Assembly: GCF_003473485.1 (NCBI RefSeq)
Contig: NC_053046.1
Location: forward strand, 10,612,001 to 10,676,000
Direction: 5' to 3'
Length of the DNA stretch: 64,000 nucleotides
Source of the DNA: Medicago truncatula
Lineage: Eukaryota; Streptophyta; Magnoliopsida; Fabales; Fabaceae
Position 1 is the first letter of the stretch, and every line of letters starts with the position of its first letter. Below, piece by piece: positions 22,239 through 34,420 of the stretch. A model generated the notes under the pieces. It saw only the letters and a list, made by a program, of their open reading frames with translations, did not search any database and was not told the origin of the DNA. Made by a program: the position numbers and the translations under genes.

Positions 22239-25200
22239 CTATGGCGAATTTTGAGTAGACACACTTGTACAAGCCTCTCTACTAATGCACCAGACACTAC
22301 TCCTGTTTGGTGTAGCTATTATCACATCTTTGGATTTAGCATCAAATGATTTGAGTTCTAAATCTGAAGTACTGTCACAACATTTTCCATCTGCTTTGTT
22401 TATCTTTTGAAGTAAGGATTGCTTAATATGTGAATCCACCATCCAAGTTTCAGAGATATTTATTCCAGGGGAGCAACTTAGTGAGTTAGAACTGCTTAGA
22501 CAATCCTCTTGTAATATATCTCCTATTCTAGACAATATGCTGAAGGCTAAATTTCCAAGAACTCTTGAATAAGCTTCCATAATGGAATGTCCAATATCCT
22601 ACAAAGATAACGACATAAATCAAATCACATTACCACTGAATTAGGAAAAACTCTTTGGCCACATGTATAACAAAATGGCTTGATAAACTGTTGGTTTCTT
22701 TAGTTTAGAAAGGCTGGAATGTAGATGGAACAGATAAAAGTATAACAAAAAATATGTACTCGTATGTTTCATCAATCAGAATAATTTGTCAAATGCGTTA
22801 TACTAAAAAACTTACCTTGCCATATTGAACTTTAGCAGCATCAAGAAATGTTTGAGGAAGATTAGGATATCTGATTTTAAGCAGCTGTAAAAGTGTTTCA
22901 GCACGGTCCAATAATAACTCCAATTTATCAGCTTCTGACATAGGGCCCTTCACAAAAGACCATGAGGTTCGAACCGGTGATTTGCCAGTGACTTGTTCCA
23001 TAGTTCTCTCTTTCAACGAGAATATAACAGCTTCCAATTTATTAATGGTCTCAAGGGCCATATGTTCAGATTTTAAATTGAGAGATTTAATCATGTCTTC
23101 TCCAGAAGTTGATTCAGCTGTCAAAACCTTGTGCAGTTCTTGTCCAAGGTTTGCCTTTCCAGACTGCAACAAAGACACATTCAACATATCAATGAAGATC
23201 AATTTAATTTATTAAACATCAGACTGCAACATAAACACAATCAAATGCCAAGAACCAAATCACATATCAAGTGTATACGGTTAAAAGCCTTCGATGCATT
23301 AGAATTTATTTGCTTGAAGTTATTCAACATTACAAAACTATTACCTTTGCAAGTGCATCTCTAATAACCATTGGCACAGGCATTTCAAGCAACACATTAT
23401 CATTGATAGATTTGGCAGCCTTGAATACTTGGCGTACCACCTTCCCCTGATGAACCAACCTCTTTCTTTCGGTATCAGAAAGCCCAGTTTTTGGTACTTG
23501 AGGTGAGGGAAGCCACCATCTTTTACTATGCCGCACACTCATGTCTTTCCCTTCAGTCCGGCTTCCTCCCTCTCCATACCAGAACTCTGTTTTCACCATT
23601 GAATCAAGTGCATCCTGTCAACAAATAATCCAAACAAAATGTTGCACTTAGCAGCCTAATATGTTGCTAGTAAAAATCTCGTTCAAAATTGCACAGATGT
23701 AGAAAACAAATGACATAAGACTTTTCTTAGAATAGCTAAATTTGAAAGAAAAAAAGTAGAACGTTAAAGATCACTGTTGATTGGAATAAAGAGATGACAT
23801 ACGATAAGCATACAGTCCAACTTCTGGAGTGCTGGAAGATTCATGTGAATGTCTGCACGAGCTTTAGGCGTCATTATCTGTTCCAAGAACAAAACTTTCT
23901 TATTTGGTGGCAAAGGGATGTATAAAATAGTTTACTTTTTCTTAACTAGCTGAAATGAAAAATACCTCAAAGATTCTACCATTGGCATTGTTTTGCTTAG
24001 CAGGAACTAGCTCAACCATATAGTTAGTAGGAGACAGTAACCAGTCCATTTCTCTTCGCCATTTGCTCTTTCTTTCTTCAGATAGCGGTTCCAATTTCCA
24101 TAGCTCACCAAAAACAGTAACTGTGTATTATCATATAAGTACAAACATTGGTATCAAAAAATGAACCGAAAGAAAAATAGAAATTAATAAGAAACTGTTC
24201 ATGTACTCTTGCAAGTGAAATTCTATTGATTCTATTAGTTGAGAGATTTTTATGTTTTTGGTGTTTGAACATAAAAACATCATAAGCTTCAAGTGGAAAA
24301 TAATAAATTTTAGTTCACTTCTGCTATAAATTTGTTTACATGATCATTGAATTATACTATGAAGAATGTTTCAATACTCAGCACCAAATTAGACACTCGT
24401 AGTCAACAACGTCACAATCTTAGATAAACCTGAAACGAATCATGTTAATTTTGATAGACTAGATATTTTAACAGTTATTATGATGTAATATAATGTTAAC
24501 TTCATAAATTGAAGATGTAATTTATCTTTTTAAATAGTTAAGTTTGTGATGGCATAAGAAGGCATACCTGATAAGTTTGTGATGGCATTAGACAGTGCCA
24601 AAGCTGTAGTAATGCCCTTAGTTCCTCCAGTAACATCTTCACCAAGTAAGAGCTTTGAAAAATTTTCCTTCATGGCTTCAATATCTGAATGTTGGATTGC
24701 ATAAGAAGGTTTCTCTTTGACATGAAAATGTTGCGGACTTTCTGAGAGTTCCCATTCCTCAAGTCCTTGTTCATCCTCCCTTTTCATTGTTAAACACTTT
24801 GAAGAGAATGATCCAAACGCATCTTTGCTTGAAGAACAGCTTGAATCATCGTCATCAAATGAATCGGTTATGCCTCCGTCTCCTCTACTTGTTCTGCTTT
24901 CTTCTTCATAAGACTGATTGTTTAGAATGCAACTCTCAAGGCCATTATATGTCATAATTCCTGAAAGGTTCCATTATAAAAACTAATAAATATTTATGAT
25001 TTTCCAAAAGGGGTTATGCTTAAATGTAAAAATATTATTACATATAACCAAATATAGTCTAGTACAAAGTGAAATCTTTGACACAAAAAAAACTAAGCAA
25101 AAACTAAAATGAAACTTGCTGTCAATACCAAAACAATGCAAGAATATATTCTCTGCTGTTGGACAAATAACCTATGCAGGCATACATCCAAAAATAGCAT

Positions 25201-25355
25201 ATGACTAAACAGCATGGTTTCCAATTAATTAAAACATGATATATTTTTGGTCACATAAAGTAACTTTAATTCGTCCCTTTGAGCTTAGCTCAGTTGGTAG
25301 GACAGGCATAATATATGCAGGGGCCGGTGAATTTCTTGCCACTAAGCTACTTAAA

Positions 25356-25391
<36 letters not shown>

Positions 25392-28300
25392 ATCATTACC
25401 CAATTAATTTTTATTATTTAGGCTTACTGAAATCTAAATTATTTGCATTATTATTGGCAAATAGCTCAACTAGGCTCATTTGAAAAAAGTAATTCACAAA
25501 TACTAAAGAACTTTGAATAAGGAAGGGAAAAAAAACAAATATGTATGTCACAAATGGTCAAAAGTGAATAATTAAGATTCTATCACATCTCTATCACGGA
25601 TATCTTTTACTTTGTAGTTGATACAAACTTTTATACGGCTTCCAAACAATGTCAAGGATATCTCTGCAAATGCAGTTGATCATGACATATTGATGTACTA
25701 TTGTATGTTATTATTGCAGAAATACACATGTTGTTTATGTCATAGTAATACTAACATGGCATATCAATTAAAAGATCATTTTTGTTAATCACTTGAATTT
25801 TTATTAAACTTTATCGCTTTTAAGAATGTTTGCTAGATCTAACACCTTAGTGGTTCACACCTTTGAGAAGTTTTTTTTTGAGCAAAACTCTTGAGAAGTC
25901 ATAGATTATATATAATTATAAACCACATATAGTCACGTGCAAGTATTATTGGTGACATTTTTTATTTTAATTTCAAGTTTGGTCAGAGAACTTGAGAACC
26001 AATTAGTACGTTAGTACAGATCAATCATTCAATATATAATAACAAGATTATGCACACACATATCATAGATTTATACAATCACAAGATTAAAGTGTTTAAA
26101 AGTTTCATGAGCTTATTTTTCAACAAAAAAAAAAAGTTCCATAAGCTTATAAACACTAATGTTTTTCTTTTGATGTCCACTTTAATGTATTTTTACTTGT
26201 AAAAAAAGAACTTTCATGTTTTTTTAATTTTGATCTTTTCATAAAAAGGTGAACAAAGGGAAAGGTTTTGATATATTTATTTTCTAAACTAATAAATTAA
26301 CGATCATGTGTATGAATTAAAAAGCTATTTCTCAGCTTTTGTATTTTAAAAAATATTATTTCATAAAAAAAATATAAAAAAAATAAAAACATGATTACAT
26401 TGTTTATAAGCACTATATTAATTTTTTTTACATTTTATCGTAAAAGAATATTTAATATTCACTATTATAAGTAATAAAAATTCATAAACTCCACGGTACA
26501 TTCGGATTAATAGATTCTATGTTACGTCAATTTGAACTTGCTCGATTTGTTCAATTGCCCCCTTATAACTTTTAAGAATATCATTTAACTACTAGTATTA
26601 ATTTAACGACAAATAAAATTATCGAATGAACAAATGGTGTTTATACAAATATCACATGTATCGATCTGGAGTTATGTCCATAGAAGACTTGCTCCTACTA
26701 CTATTACGTTTAATATGAGACAAAAGTTTTGAAGACACGAAGAAGCTTCCGAGGCAATGATAGGATAGAACAATGATTGCATCTAACTCAAGCATTTCAA
26801 TCCTAATAATGAGAAAGAAAGAAAAAAAGAGCCAAGAAGGAGAGAAGAGAGCCCCACAAAAGGATCCTATCCAAATAGCAAGTAATTTGTAATATTAAAA
26901 TGCGGGTGGTGGTACTCCTATCTCAACATGAATTTGAGTATACACATTCAAACAAAAAAAAAAAAACATAATATTAATTTAGTGTCCTTAAAAAAAACAT
27001 ATTATTGAAGGTTTGCCTTCATTGTCATTATCAAAAAAACAAATAAAAGATTTGTCAAAGTTAATTAGTCCAATTGATAAAGATTTAGCTCATATCTAAC
27101 AAGGATGCGGGTTCGAATCTTGTTGTCTTTTAGCTTGTGATTTGCATATTTTTCGCATAATCTCATTGTTTGTTTGAGTTTTGTTACCTAGTAGATACTT
27201 TCTATGTTTTGTAATCTTCAGTAGGAACCAGGTCAACAATCTTAGCTTCGATCAATGATTCACCAATCTAACCGGTGATCCCGTGTCTTGATCAGATCAA
27301 TCGCCGGTTTGGGTTTTAAACCACCCGCTACCCCACGGTGAAGCCACAAACTAAATTTTGTGAGTGTCCTTGAGAAGGACCATGGAGTGGAAGTAAAACG
27401 GGTAGTAGTTAGGCCTAATAAAAACACTGATGGTCCACCACAAACACGTCTTGTTAATGTATTACCCACCTTCAGATTGTGATTTGAAACATCATACTAA
27501 CCTTACACATCAACCTCCTACATGCTTGATCTAAATCAAAACGACAACACCCTTATCACATCTAAAATGATAGAACATAACAAATGGTTCAAGTTGTGGG
27601 ATGCCACCCTTTGTCTTTAGGGCTACACATCATTTTCATCCTTAAAACGGTAAGCATCTTTGAAGAGTGATGACATTTATGACGAATAGATGGCTCTCAA
27701 TTTTAATTATAGTTTTGTCATCATTTCATAAATTTGGTGAAGTATGAAGTCCTCATTATCTCACAAATTTGTAAGAAAAATAACTAATCCATTGTAAGAG
27801 AAATATATGTATAGTTGGTCAGAAAACCCTGAAATCTTCTCTATTTTAAATTGAGACAGCATCTCCTTACTTTAAATTTAAGTAACCAAAATATTTAATC
27901 GCAAATGAAACTTTAGTGTGGAAGTTATTTTCATTGGACCACTAGCTACAATCCATTGGCAAACAATTCTCATCTTAAGAGTCCTTTCTGTGGATATCAT
28001 TACAAGATGATTAGAGTCGTCTTCAACTCACTATCATTACAATAAAATTTAAAAAATAAAAAAAAAAAATGAGCCATAGTAAACTTAAATATTAAGCAAA
28101 ACGAAACAGAAGTCATACCTTTTATATATTTTAAAATTCTGTGGAATTTTAATGTATCCTTTATCTTTTCAAAACAAAAAATGTATCCTTTTATGTTGAG
28201 ACAGCTATCTTTTTTTAATGTGAAGTTTATGTGCTTGGTATGTCGCATAAAACAATAGCGAAGGTTTAATGCCTATTTATGACTCGTGAGGGTGGGACTG

Positions 28301-28698
28301 TAGGACAGGTATAAATGTGTCCTACAATAAAGGACTTGCTCAAACATAGAATGATAGAAATATAGTCTAGAACTAGTTTCTTTAGAAACATAGAGAGAAG
28401 TAGCTATGCATTTCAAATTCAAATCTAGGTCAAATACAACCATAGACAAAGTAACAAAAATAAATAAGTTTGTGAGAGAAAACGGTTACCAAATAGTTAT
28501 GATTTTATCCTACTAACATAGGATAAATAATTAACAAAACAAACTATAGTTTATAATTAGGTGACTCTTAATTCTGTTAAAAAAAAAAAGACTCTTAGGA
28601 ACAATTAAAAGTATGTACTTACTCTCATGGTCATGAAAATCAATGCTGATTTTCTTCCCTCTGCTGCAGCAAGCTAGTCCTTTCTTCATTCTAAACAT
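22239..28698 (-). CDS. ROPGEF14: Rho-of-plants guanine nucleotide exchange factor (RopGEF, PRONE domain)
   Basis: Exchanges GDP for GTP on ROP small GTPases, linking surface receptor kinases to polar growth and signalling. Coding exons (minus strand): 28623-28698, 24568-24960, 23966-24120, 23803-23877, 23345-23614, 22816-23163, 22239-22598. All junctions are GT-AG and in frame, giving 558 residues. The N-terminus ([19 protein letters not shown], then [20 protein letters not shown]) leads into a Ser/Asp-rich segment. PRONE spans about 117-475, with [30 protein letters not shown] and the [11 protein letters not shown] double-Trp motif typical of PRONE. The variable C-terminus ends [12 protein letters not shown]. 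The N-terminus and the bystin neighbour point to RopGEF14, which is from memory; PRONE membership is certain. Intron 1 is large (3.66 kb). Confidence 0.93.
25279..25391 (+). repeat. tRNA-like SINE fragment with a 34-bp poly(A) tail
   Basis: An A-box-like GAGCTTAGCTCAGTTGGTAG is followed by ATATATGCAGGGGCCGG and ends in about 34 A residues. This is a common legume retroposon layout. The B-box is degraded. It is too short and unpaired to be a real tRNA. Confidence 0.7.
27060..27130 (+). repeat. Possible SINE fragment with a B-box
   Basis: GCGGGTTCGAATCTTG near 27108-27123 looks like a Pol III B-box, preceded by a degenerate A-box region. Boundaries are unclear. Confidence 0.35.
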
Positions 28699-30346
28699 CT
28701 CTTTCACTTTAACAAATGTACTGTGGCTTCAATAACTCTTACTCTGACACCGTCACCAACAATGTCCAAAATATATTATTCTGTACAATTTTCAATATTT
28801 TTCAATTTCTAAAATAATAATAATAACAATGCCCACACTATGAAATTTCGAAATTAATGCAGACTCAGGAAGCAATGGGCCATAATGTCACAGCATAGTG
28901 TTCCTAAGCATTTATTTTTACGTACCAAGTCACGTTCATGTACAAATTAGTAATTACTACCTCTGTCCCTTATCATAGGACCTTTTTAGAAAAAAAATTA
29001 TCCCTTATTATAAGACTTTTTTGATATTTTTAAATGCATTAATTATTTCTTTAAAAAATTACCCCTATTTACTCTACATATTTTTTTGAAAAGCAATAAA
29101 TTCTTTTTTTTCTTTGATGAAAGAACATCAATAAGTTTAGTGGGAAAACAAGAGTGATTCCAAATTTTTGTAGAAAAAAAGAAAAGAAAGGGAAAGGTTA
29201 TTCACGTTTCAATTTTTTGTGTTGTTTTCCAACTAGTCTACATTCAATATACAAGGTTCATTCACGTTCATTTTCACAATGAAAAATTAATTTGGTGCAT
29301 TATTTAAGTAGTAGTGGGTAATTAATATAGGAAAATAATGAATTGTGATTTTAATTATTAGAAGGGTAAACATGGAAAAATAATATCATTTGTCAACAAA
29401 TTTAACACAATAATCAACTTTCTTAAAAACCGTAATTTTTTTTAAAAGGTCCTATAATAAAGAACGGATGTAGTACAATATACATCCAACGAATTTAAAA
29501 GAAAAAATGTCACAATCAGCTATTGATTCGCTCAAATATCATACTTATGTTAAAAATACTATATACTATATTAACTAAAAAAAATTACAAAATTAAGTTA
29601 TCCACGTCCAAATCAATTATTCACCAAGGATAGCCCAAAGTCTCATTATAAAATTACAGGCCACCTAAATTAATAATGTGACATACGTTTGTAACATATA
29701 CGGATCATTTCGCTAAAAAAGCATAATTACACTAACAAATTTTAAATGATTCCTTAAAAAAAATGATCATAACAAAATAGATAAATCAAGTAATTGAAAT
29801 AATTAATGAATTGTAATGAATGTCAAATCCTTCTATAAAACTCGAGTTTAATTTATCTCTTGATCAAACTCGAGATAACTATAACTTATATCTATAAGAA
29901 TCGAATAGTTAACACCAACGAGAATCCATCATAACCATCCTAATAACTTCTAAAATGAAAATATAATTGGTTAAATCTTTAAATAATTCATACACGGGGC
30001 AAAAAGGTAAAAGTGCATAACAAAAGGTACTCATTATGGTGACTTTATAGTCAAAAGAATCAGAAAGAGAGTCTGAAACCAGAACAGTAAAAAATACACT
30101 GGTTCGTGGTTACGCAGATTCCACTCTGTATCTAATTTCTGCTTAAAAAATAATTAAAAAAGTTTCTCAAAAGCAAATGAGGATTGAGGAAGATCCAATA
30201 AAAAAGACACACAAAAAATCAAAAAGATAGAAAAATGCTTTCTGCAACGTTCATTACAAAAAAAAAATTAAAAAAAAAAATAACAAAATTAATATGAAGT
30301 TTTAAGCTGAAAAAAAAAAATAACAAAATAGTAGAATAGAACATAC
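28699..30346 (-). other. Likely 5' UTR intron of RopGEF and its MITE content
   Basis: Bounded by a probable donor at 30346 (AATCTAAG|GTATGTTC on the minus strand) and an acceptor just upstream of the ATG exon. It holds the Stowaway-like MITE at 28957-29473. No coding sequence is apparent. Confidence 0.5.
28957..29473. mobile_element. Stowaway-like MITE
   Basis: The 517-bp element starts CTACCTCTGTCCCTTATCAT and ends with the inverse AAAGAACGGATGTAG, flanked by TA on both sides. An internal inverted repeat (TAGGACCTTTTT/AAAAAGGTCCTA) extends the stem. There is no transposase. Confidence 0.8.
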
Positions 30347-30530
30347 CTTAGATTGCATTGTTATGCAGTGAAAGATTCAATGCTGATGGTGATGTAAAGC
30401 TTAAGCATATAGCAATGATGAAGAAGAGTGGTGAGAGTTCAATATTGCAGAGAGAGAGAGAGAGTTGAGAGGAGAGAAATTTATGAAGGAATGGATTTAA
30501 GAATGGAGAGATGAAGGAGGCTCTTATGAA
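30347..30530 (-). promoter_or_regulatory. Probable 5' UTR exon of RopGEF with CT microsatellite
   Basis: On the minus strand a (CT)n run (about 30450-30466) and pyrimidine-rich leader are followed by a good splice donor (AAG|GTATGTTC) at 30346/30347. This is a typical plant 5' UTR exon and lies about 1.6 kb before the ATG exon. The transcription start is not identifiable. A cDNA would settle it. Confidence 0.55.
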
Positions 30531-30732
30531 CAGTAACTGAATTTGGACCGTTGAATTTGATTGGACCTGGTTTAGATTAGACGGTTAAGATTGAAAATGG
30601 GATTGGTAAAGTGGGGTCCTTTTGGGGTAGCGACCTATCATATCAATATCAGTATCAGTAGCAGTTTATATTAATTGTGAATCAAGTTTTTGGATTTTCA
30701 ATTTTCAAATTGTGGTTAGTGGTTACTATTAC

Positions 30733-32245
30733 ATGGGGATGAGAATAGGCTAGGTTGAAGTAGGCTTTGCAAGGCCTAAGTCTGATAAGTCATATTTTTT
30801 TAAAGCCTTGAGTCTGACATGCGATTTTTCATAGGCTTACTTTTTAAGCTTGAGTCTGACCTTCTGAAAGTATGATACGGCATGATAGTCTGTTTAAAAG
30901 TTTATATCTTATGAACATCTTTAAATAAGTTTAAATGGACTAGCAAACTAATAATAATTCAATTAAATTAAACGAGTAAATAGTCAATTTCCCCTCTGAA
31001 ATTGTAAGTTTCGTCAATTGCCTCCCGAAATTAACAAAACTTCAATTACCCCCTGAAATTGCATAACGTTAATCAATTTACCCCTCCGTCAAATTTTTCT
31101 GTTAATTGTTTACGGTTATGATCAAATACCCCCTGAAATTTTGCACTTATATGCAAAATGCCCCCTAAACTTAAAAATTTAGATTTTTTTCTTACCAAAA
31201 ATCATACATTTAGTTCTTCAAGTAGTATATTGTACCTATTGTCATAAAAATTCTATTCACAAGAAAATGAATGAATATATGCCAAAGAAATCATGGTTTT
31301 GTCATGTGCATCATTTTCATTCATATTTATCAACAAGCCTTGTTTCTTCTTCCTTCTGCAGATATTAACATATGGACACACAATTATCAAAGACTTGTGT
31401 ACTTTATGACTGCATACTCTAACATGATTACCAACTTGTGTAAAAAAAAGTCTTCTATATATGTATATATTTAAAACACATGAGAGTAACATATCTTCCA
31501 TAAAGATTTATATTACCAATAGCTGCATAAACATACATTTCATACATATTTATACGATCAATAATTGTTAATTTGTTTGCCTTTAATATCTTTTGAGTCA
31601 AGGATAAAAAAAAAATATATATATAAATTTTCAAGTTTAGGGGGCATTTTGCATATAAGTGCAAAATTTCAGGGGGGATATTTGATTATAACCGTAAACA
31701 GTTAATAGAAAAATTTGACATAGGGGGTAAATTGATTAACGTTATGCAATTTCAGGGGGTAATTGATGTTTTGTTAATTTCAGAGGGGTAATTGATGAAA
31801 CCTACAATTTTAGGGGGGAAATTGACTATTTACTCTAAATTAAACTCTCTTTTGATAATCAACACGAGATTTTAGGAAATTCGACTATATATTGTATCAT
31901 ATTTCTATTCTAATTTAATATATTTATATATGCAAAAAATTAAGGTATACTAATAAAGCTTAAATTATTATTACACTACCAAAAAAAAGCTTAAATTATT
32001 TAAAAAAATTACAAATTTATATTTTAATTCAAAGTACAAAATATAATATAATAAATAATAAATAATATTATTTATATTACTTAAATAGGTCGGCCTAATA
32101 GGCTTAAGAGGCTTTTTGGGAGGCTTGTGTTCTGGCCTTTTAAGCTAAATAGGTTTAAAAAAATTCTAAGTCTTCTCTATTTAACAAAAAAGTATGGTGT
32201 GGTCTGGCCTGTCGTAGGCTAGGTCGTTAGCCCCTGTAGGTCGGT
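30733..32245. mobile_element. Degenerate AGGCCT-rich (hAT-type?) MITE interrupted by another element
   Basis: Left part (30733-30900, GGGGATGAGAATAGGCTAGG plus repeated GGCCTAAGTCTGA-like units) and right part (32085-32245, GGCCTGTCGTAGGCTAGG and GCCCCTG) look like inverted ends of one family. A complete TIR element sits at 30974-31835 between them. Ends are too degraded to prove a target duplication. Confidence 0.45.
30974..31835. mobile_element. Long-TIR (Mutator-like) non-autonomous element with 10-bp TSD
   Basis: The 862-bp element starts GAGTAAATAGTCAATTTCCC and its right end is the inverse. Inverted arms are about 205 bp (30974-31180 and 31630-31835) and highly similar, with repeated CCCCCTGAAATT units. 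It is flanked by a perfect direct repeat TAAATTAAAC (30964-30973 and 31836-31845). Long TIRs with a 9-11 bp duplication fit the Mutator superfamily. The central 450 bp has no recognisable gene. Confidence 0.85.
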
Positions 32246-33537
32246 GTTAGCCAATATTTTTAAAGGCTATCATTAAATGCAGTCAAAGTAGGTTGACCTT
32301 GTAATCGAAGGAATTGTTCTTTTATCCTTATCGAAGTTGGGCTTACTGGAGATACTTGAAGGTACGTATCTCGGTTCGACAGACAGAAAACTCTCGAAGG
32401 GCAGTTTCTTTTTGGATAAGGTCAAAACAACGGATATTTTCAAGACACATTCGAAATTCAAATCGAATGGATAAGTTTCGTTAGTTACTGCAGTTATAGT
32501 TTTAAATTCAAATATAGGCAGTTATTTCTATTTGTATAAATTAATAGTAGTTTTTCCTAGGGAAAAAAGGGTCACAATTCTATCATACAAAAACTTACAC
32601 TCAAATTATCCGCATGGAAGAGATAAATGAGTCACAAGTTGCAATGTATGAACATGTGTACCAATTTACATTCAATAAATACACTTTAAGTTCATTTTCT
32701 TAAAATGTCTTTGCAATTTACAATTTACTTGTTTCTTTTGAGCAATTCATTTACAGTTATTTACACCGATTTCGATTGGGTTCAAATGGGTTGAATTCAA
32801 TTGCTTTTTCTTACTTTATTTTATTTATCAAGTTCTTCAAGAATAATATTAAGTTTTTGGAAAATAACAAAACACAATATGTCCTTAAGATTTACTGGTT
32901 AATCTTGCAAGTAAATATTTTTAAACCTGCGGTTGTTTGCCAAAATTCAGTGTAAACAGCCGGCCTAGCTTATTCCCATACCTACTCTTACTCTCTTTAG
33001 TTCTCTCACTCCTCATTCTACATTAGCTACTATTAAAGCTAAATTGTTATTTTCTTCCTTAACTATTTGTTTGGTATCGTTCTGGTTCCATAAATGATAA
33101 AAAAAAAAATATGTTTCAGTACTTTAATTTTATCTTTACATTTTTTTGTCCTTCCGTTATATTTGTGAAAAAAACTGTTAATTTATGGACATGTGTCATT
33201 TTGACTTTAGTTAAAAATTTAATTCATCTTCTTCATCTTTTTCATTCATCTCCTTCATCCATTTCTGGAAATAGGAAGAACAACAACATTGTCAACAACA
33301 AAAATACAATAACAAACAATAAGAACCTAGAAGCAAACCTGGAAAAACAAAAAAGAAATTGATAAGATGATAATAATGATAATTTACGAAATTGATAAGC
33401 TGATAATAACAATAATTCACGAAATTAATAAAAAAAAACGTGAAAAAAGAACGAAAAAGAATGATGAACAGATCGGAGCAAACCTAGAAGTAATGCGGTG
33501 AATGAGAAAGCGGCGGAGAAGAAGCAATGAAAAGAGA
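32246..33537. other. Intergenic DNA without a supported gene
   Basis: About 32280-32460 is noticeably less AT-rich and may be an old repeat fragment. The rest is AT-rich with only chance open frames, such as 33111-33362. Confidence 0.4.
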
Positions 33538-33836
33538 AATTGTTGAAAAAATTGGAACGAAAATGTTGTGGTTCATGTAAGCTTTTTTCGTGAAATTTAA
33601 ATTGATTTATTGTTATGCATTTGTTTTCGTTAACGCTAACTAAATTTACTAATTGTTTTGTAGAGGGCTAAGGATCTTATCAAAATGGATATGTCATCTC
33701 AGAGAGTGTATAAGAATTTTAATGATGATTCATGTGGTGTTTGTGGAGACGGGGAGATTTAATTTGCTGTGATAGTTGTCCTCCCAGCTTTTCATCAAAG
33801 TTGTCTGGATATAACAGATAGTCTACCACCTTCTAG
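33538..33836 (+). pseudogene. PHD-finger gene fragment, left arm of a long inverted repeat
   Basis: Exon-like TTGAAAAAATTGGAACGAAA ends at a donor-like CAT|GTAAGC. An intron-like stretch runs to TTGTTTTGTAG at about 33663. A PHD-finger exon follows: NDDSCGVCGDG, one missing base, DLICCDSCPPSFHQSCLDI, TDSLPP. The C-x2-C and CC-x2-C-x4-H-x2-C spacing is that of PHD zinc fingers in plant IDM1-type GNAT/PHD chromatin proteins. The single-base loss after GDG creates a stop. The arm pairs with 33833-34110. Confidence 0.8.
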
Positions 33837-34110
33837 TAGACTATCTACTATATCCAGAAAACTTTGATGAAAAACTGAAAGAACTGCTATCACAGCAAAT
33901 TAGATCTCCCCCATCTCCACAATCAGCACAAGAATCATCATCAAGGTCCTTATACACTCTCTGAGATGAGATCTTTAACCCTGTACAAAACAACTAATAA
34001 ATTTAGTTAGCGTTAATGAAAACAAATAAATGCATAACAATAAATCAATTTAAATTTCATGAAAAAGCTTACATGAATCGCATCATTTCAGTTCCAATTT
34101 TTTCAACTTC
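33541..34110. repeat. Long inverted repeat (hairpin) of gene fragments
   Basis: Arms of about 270-290 bp meet at a small loop around 33828-33834 (GATAGTCTACC.../...GTAGACTATC). They share stretches such as AAATTTAAATTGATTTATTG, GTTATGCATTT, AACGCTAACTAAATTTA, CTCAGAGAGTGTATAAG and ATTTGCTGTGATAG. The left arm has about 17 extra bases near 33680. I judge similarity at roughly 85 percent by eye. Confidence 0.85.
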
Positions 34111-34420
34111 CATTGTGTATGAAACATCTCTTGCGGGTGTTGTTTATGCGTCAAATTCATCTTCTTATATGAACAATTTACTCATCACTCTTCTGCAAAA
34201 AGGAAAACATAATTAACATGATAGAAAAAACTAAACACCTAAACAACAGTAAAAGAAAAGATATATGATACCCACACTCCATTTAATGCGTCTCAAGAAC
34301 TTGCGGTATGTATTTTCAATGGTGGTACATCCTCGGAAGTAGTCCACACCAACACAAAGGAAGCGTGTCTTGCCTAGATGTCCCACTCGAAGATCAAATT
34401 CTACTTCATGATATTTTCAC
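33833..34420 (-). pseudogene. PHD-finger gene fragment, right arm plus extra exon
   Basis: On the minus strand an open segment (34265-34405) reads VGHLGKTRFLCVGVDYFRGC and ends at a donor-like GTATCA. Next comes an exon-like piece with VEKIGTEMMRF ending at CAT|GTAAGC, an intron-like stretch, then a PHD-like exon (DDDSCADCGDGGDLICCDSS) that lacks the later Cys/His ligands. From 34110 down to 33833 it is the inverse of the left arm. I do not recognise the first exon's family. Confidence 0.7.

Larger units (their letters stand above)
24961..28622 (-). other. Large first coding intron of RopGEF
   Basis: 3.66 kb between exon 28623-28698 (donor GTAAGT) and exon 24568-24960 (acceptor TTTCAG). It contains a SINE with poly(A) at 25279-25391 and a B-box-like SINE fragment near 27060-27130. 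The rest is AT-rich DNA with no other gene I can support. Confidence 0.75.

Noticed and set aside
25279-25330. Possible tRNA gene (GCTTAGCTCAGTTGGTAG)
   Set aside because: Only the A-box half is tRNA-like; no anticodon arm or acceptor pairing, and a long poly(A) follows, so it is a SINE.
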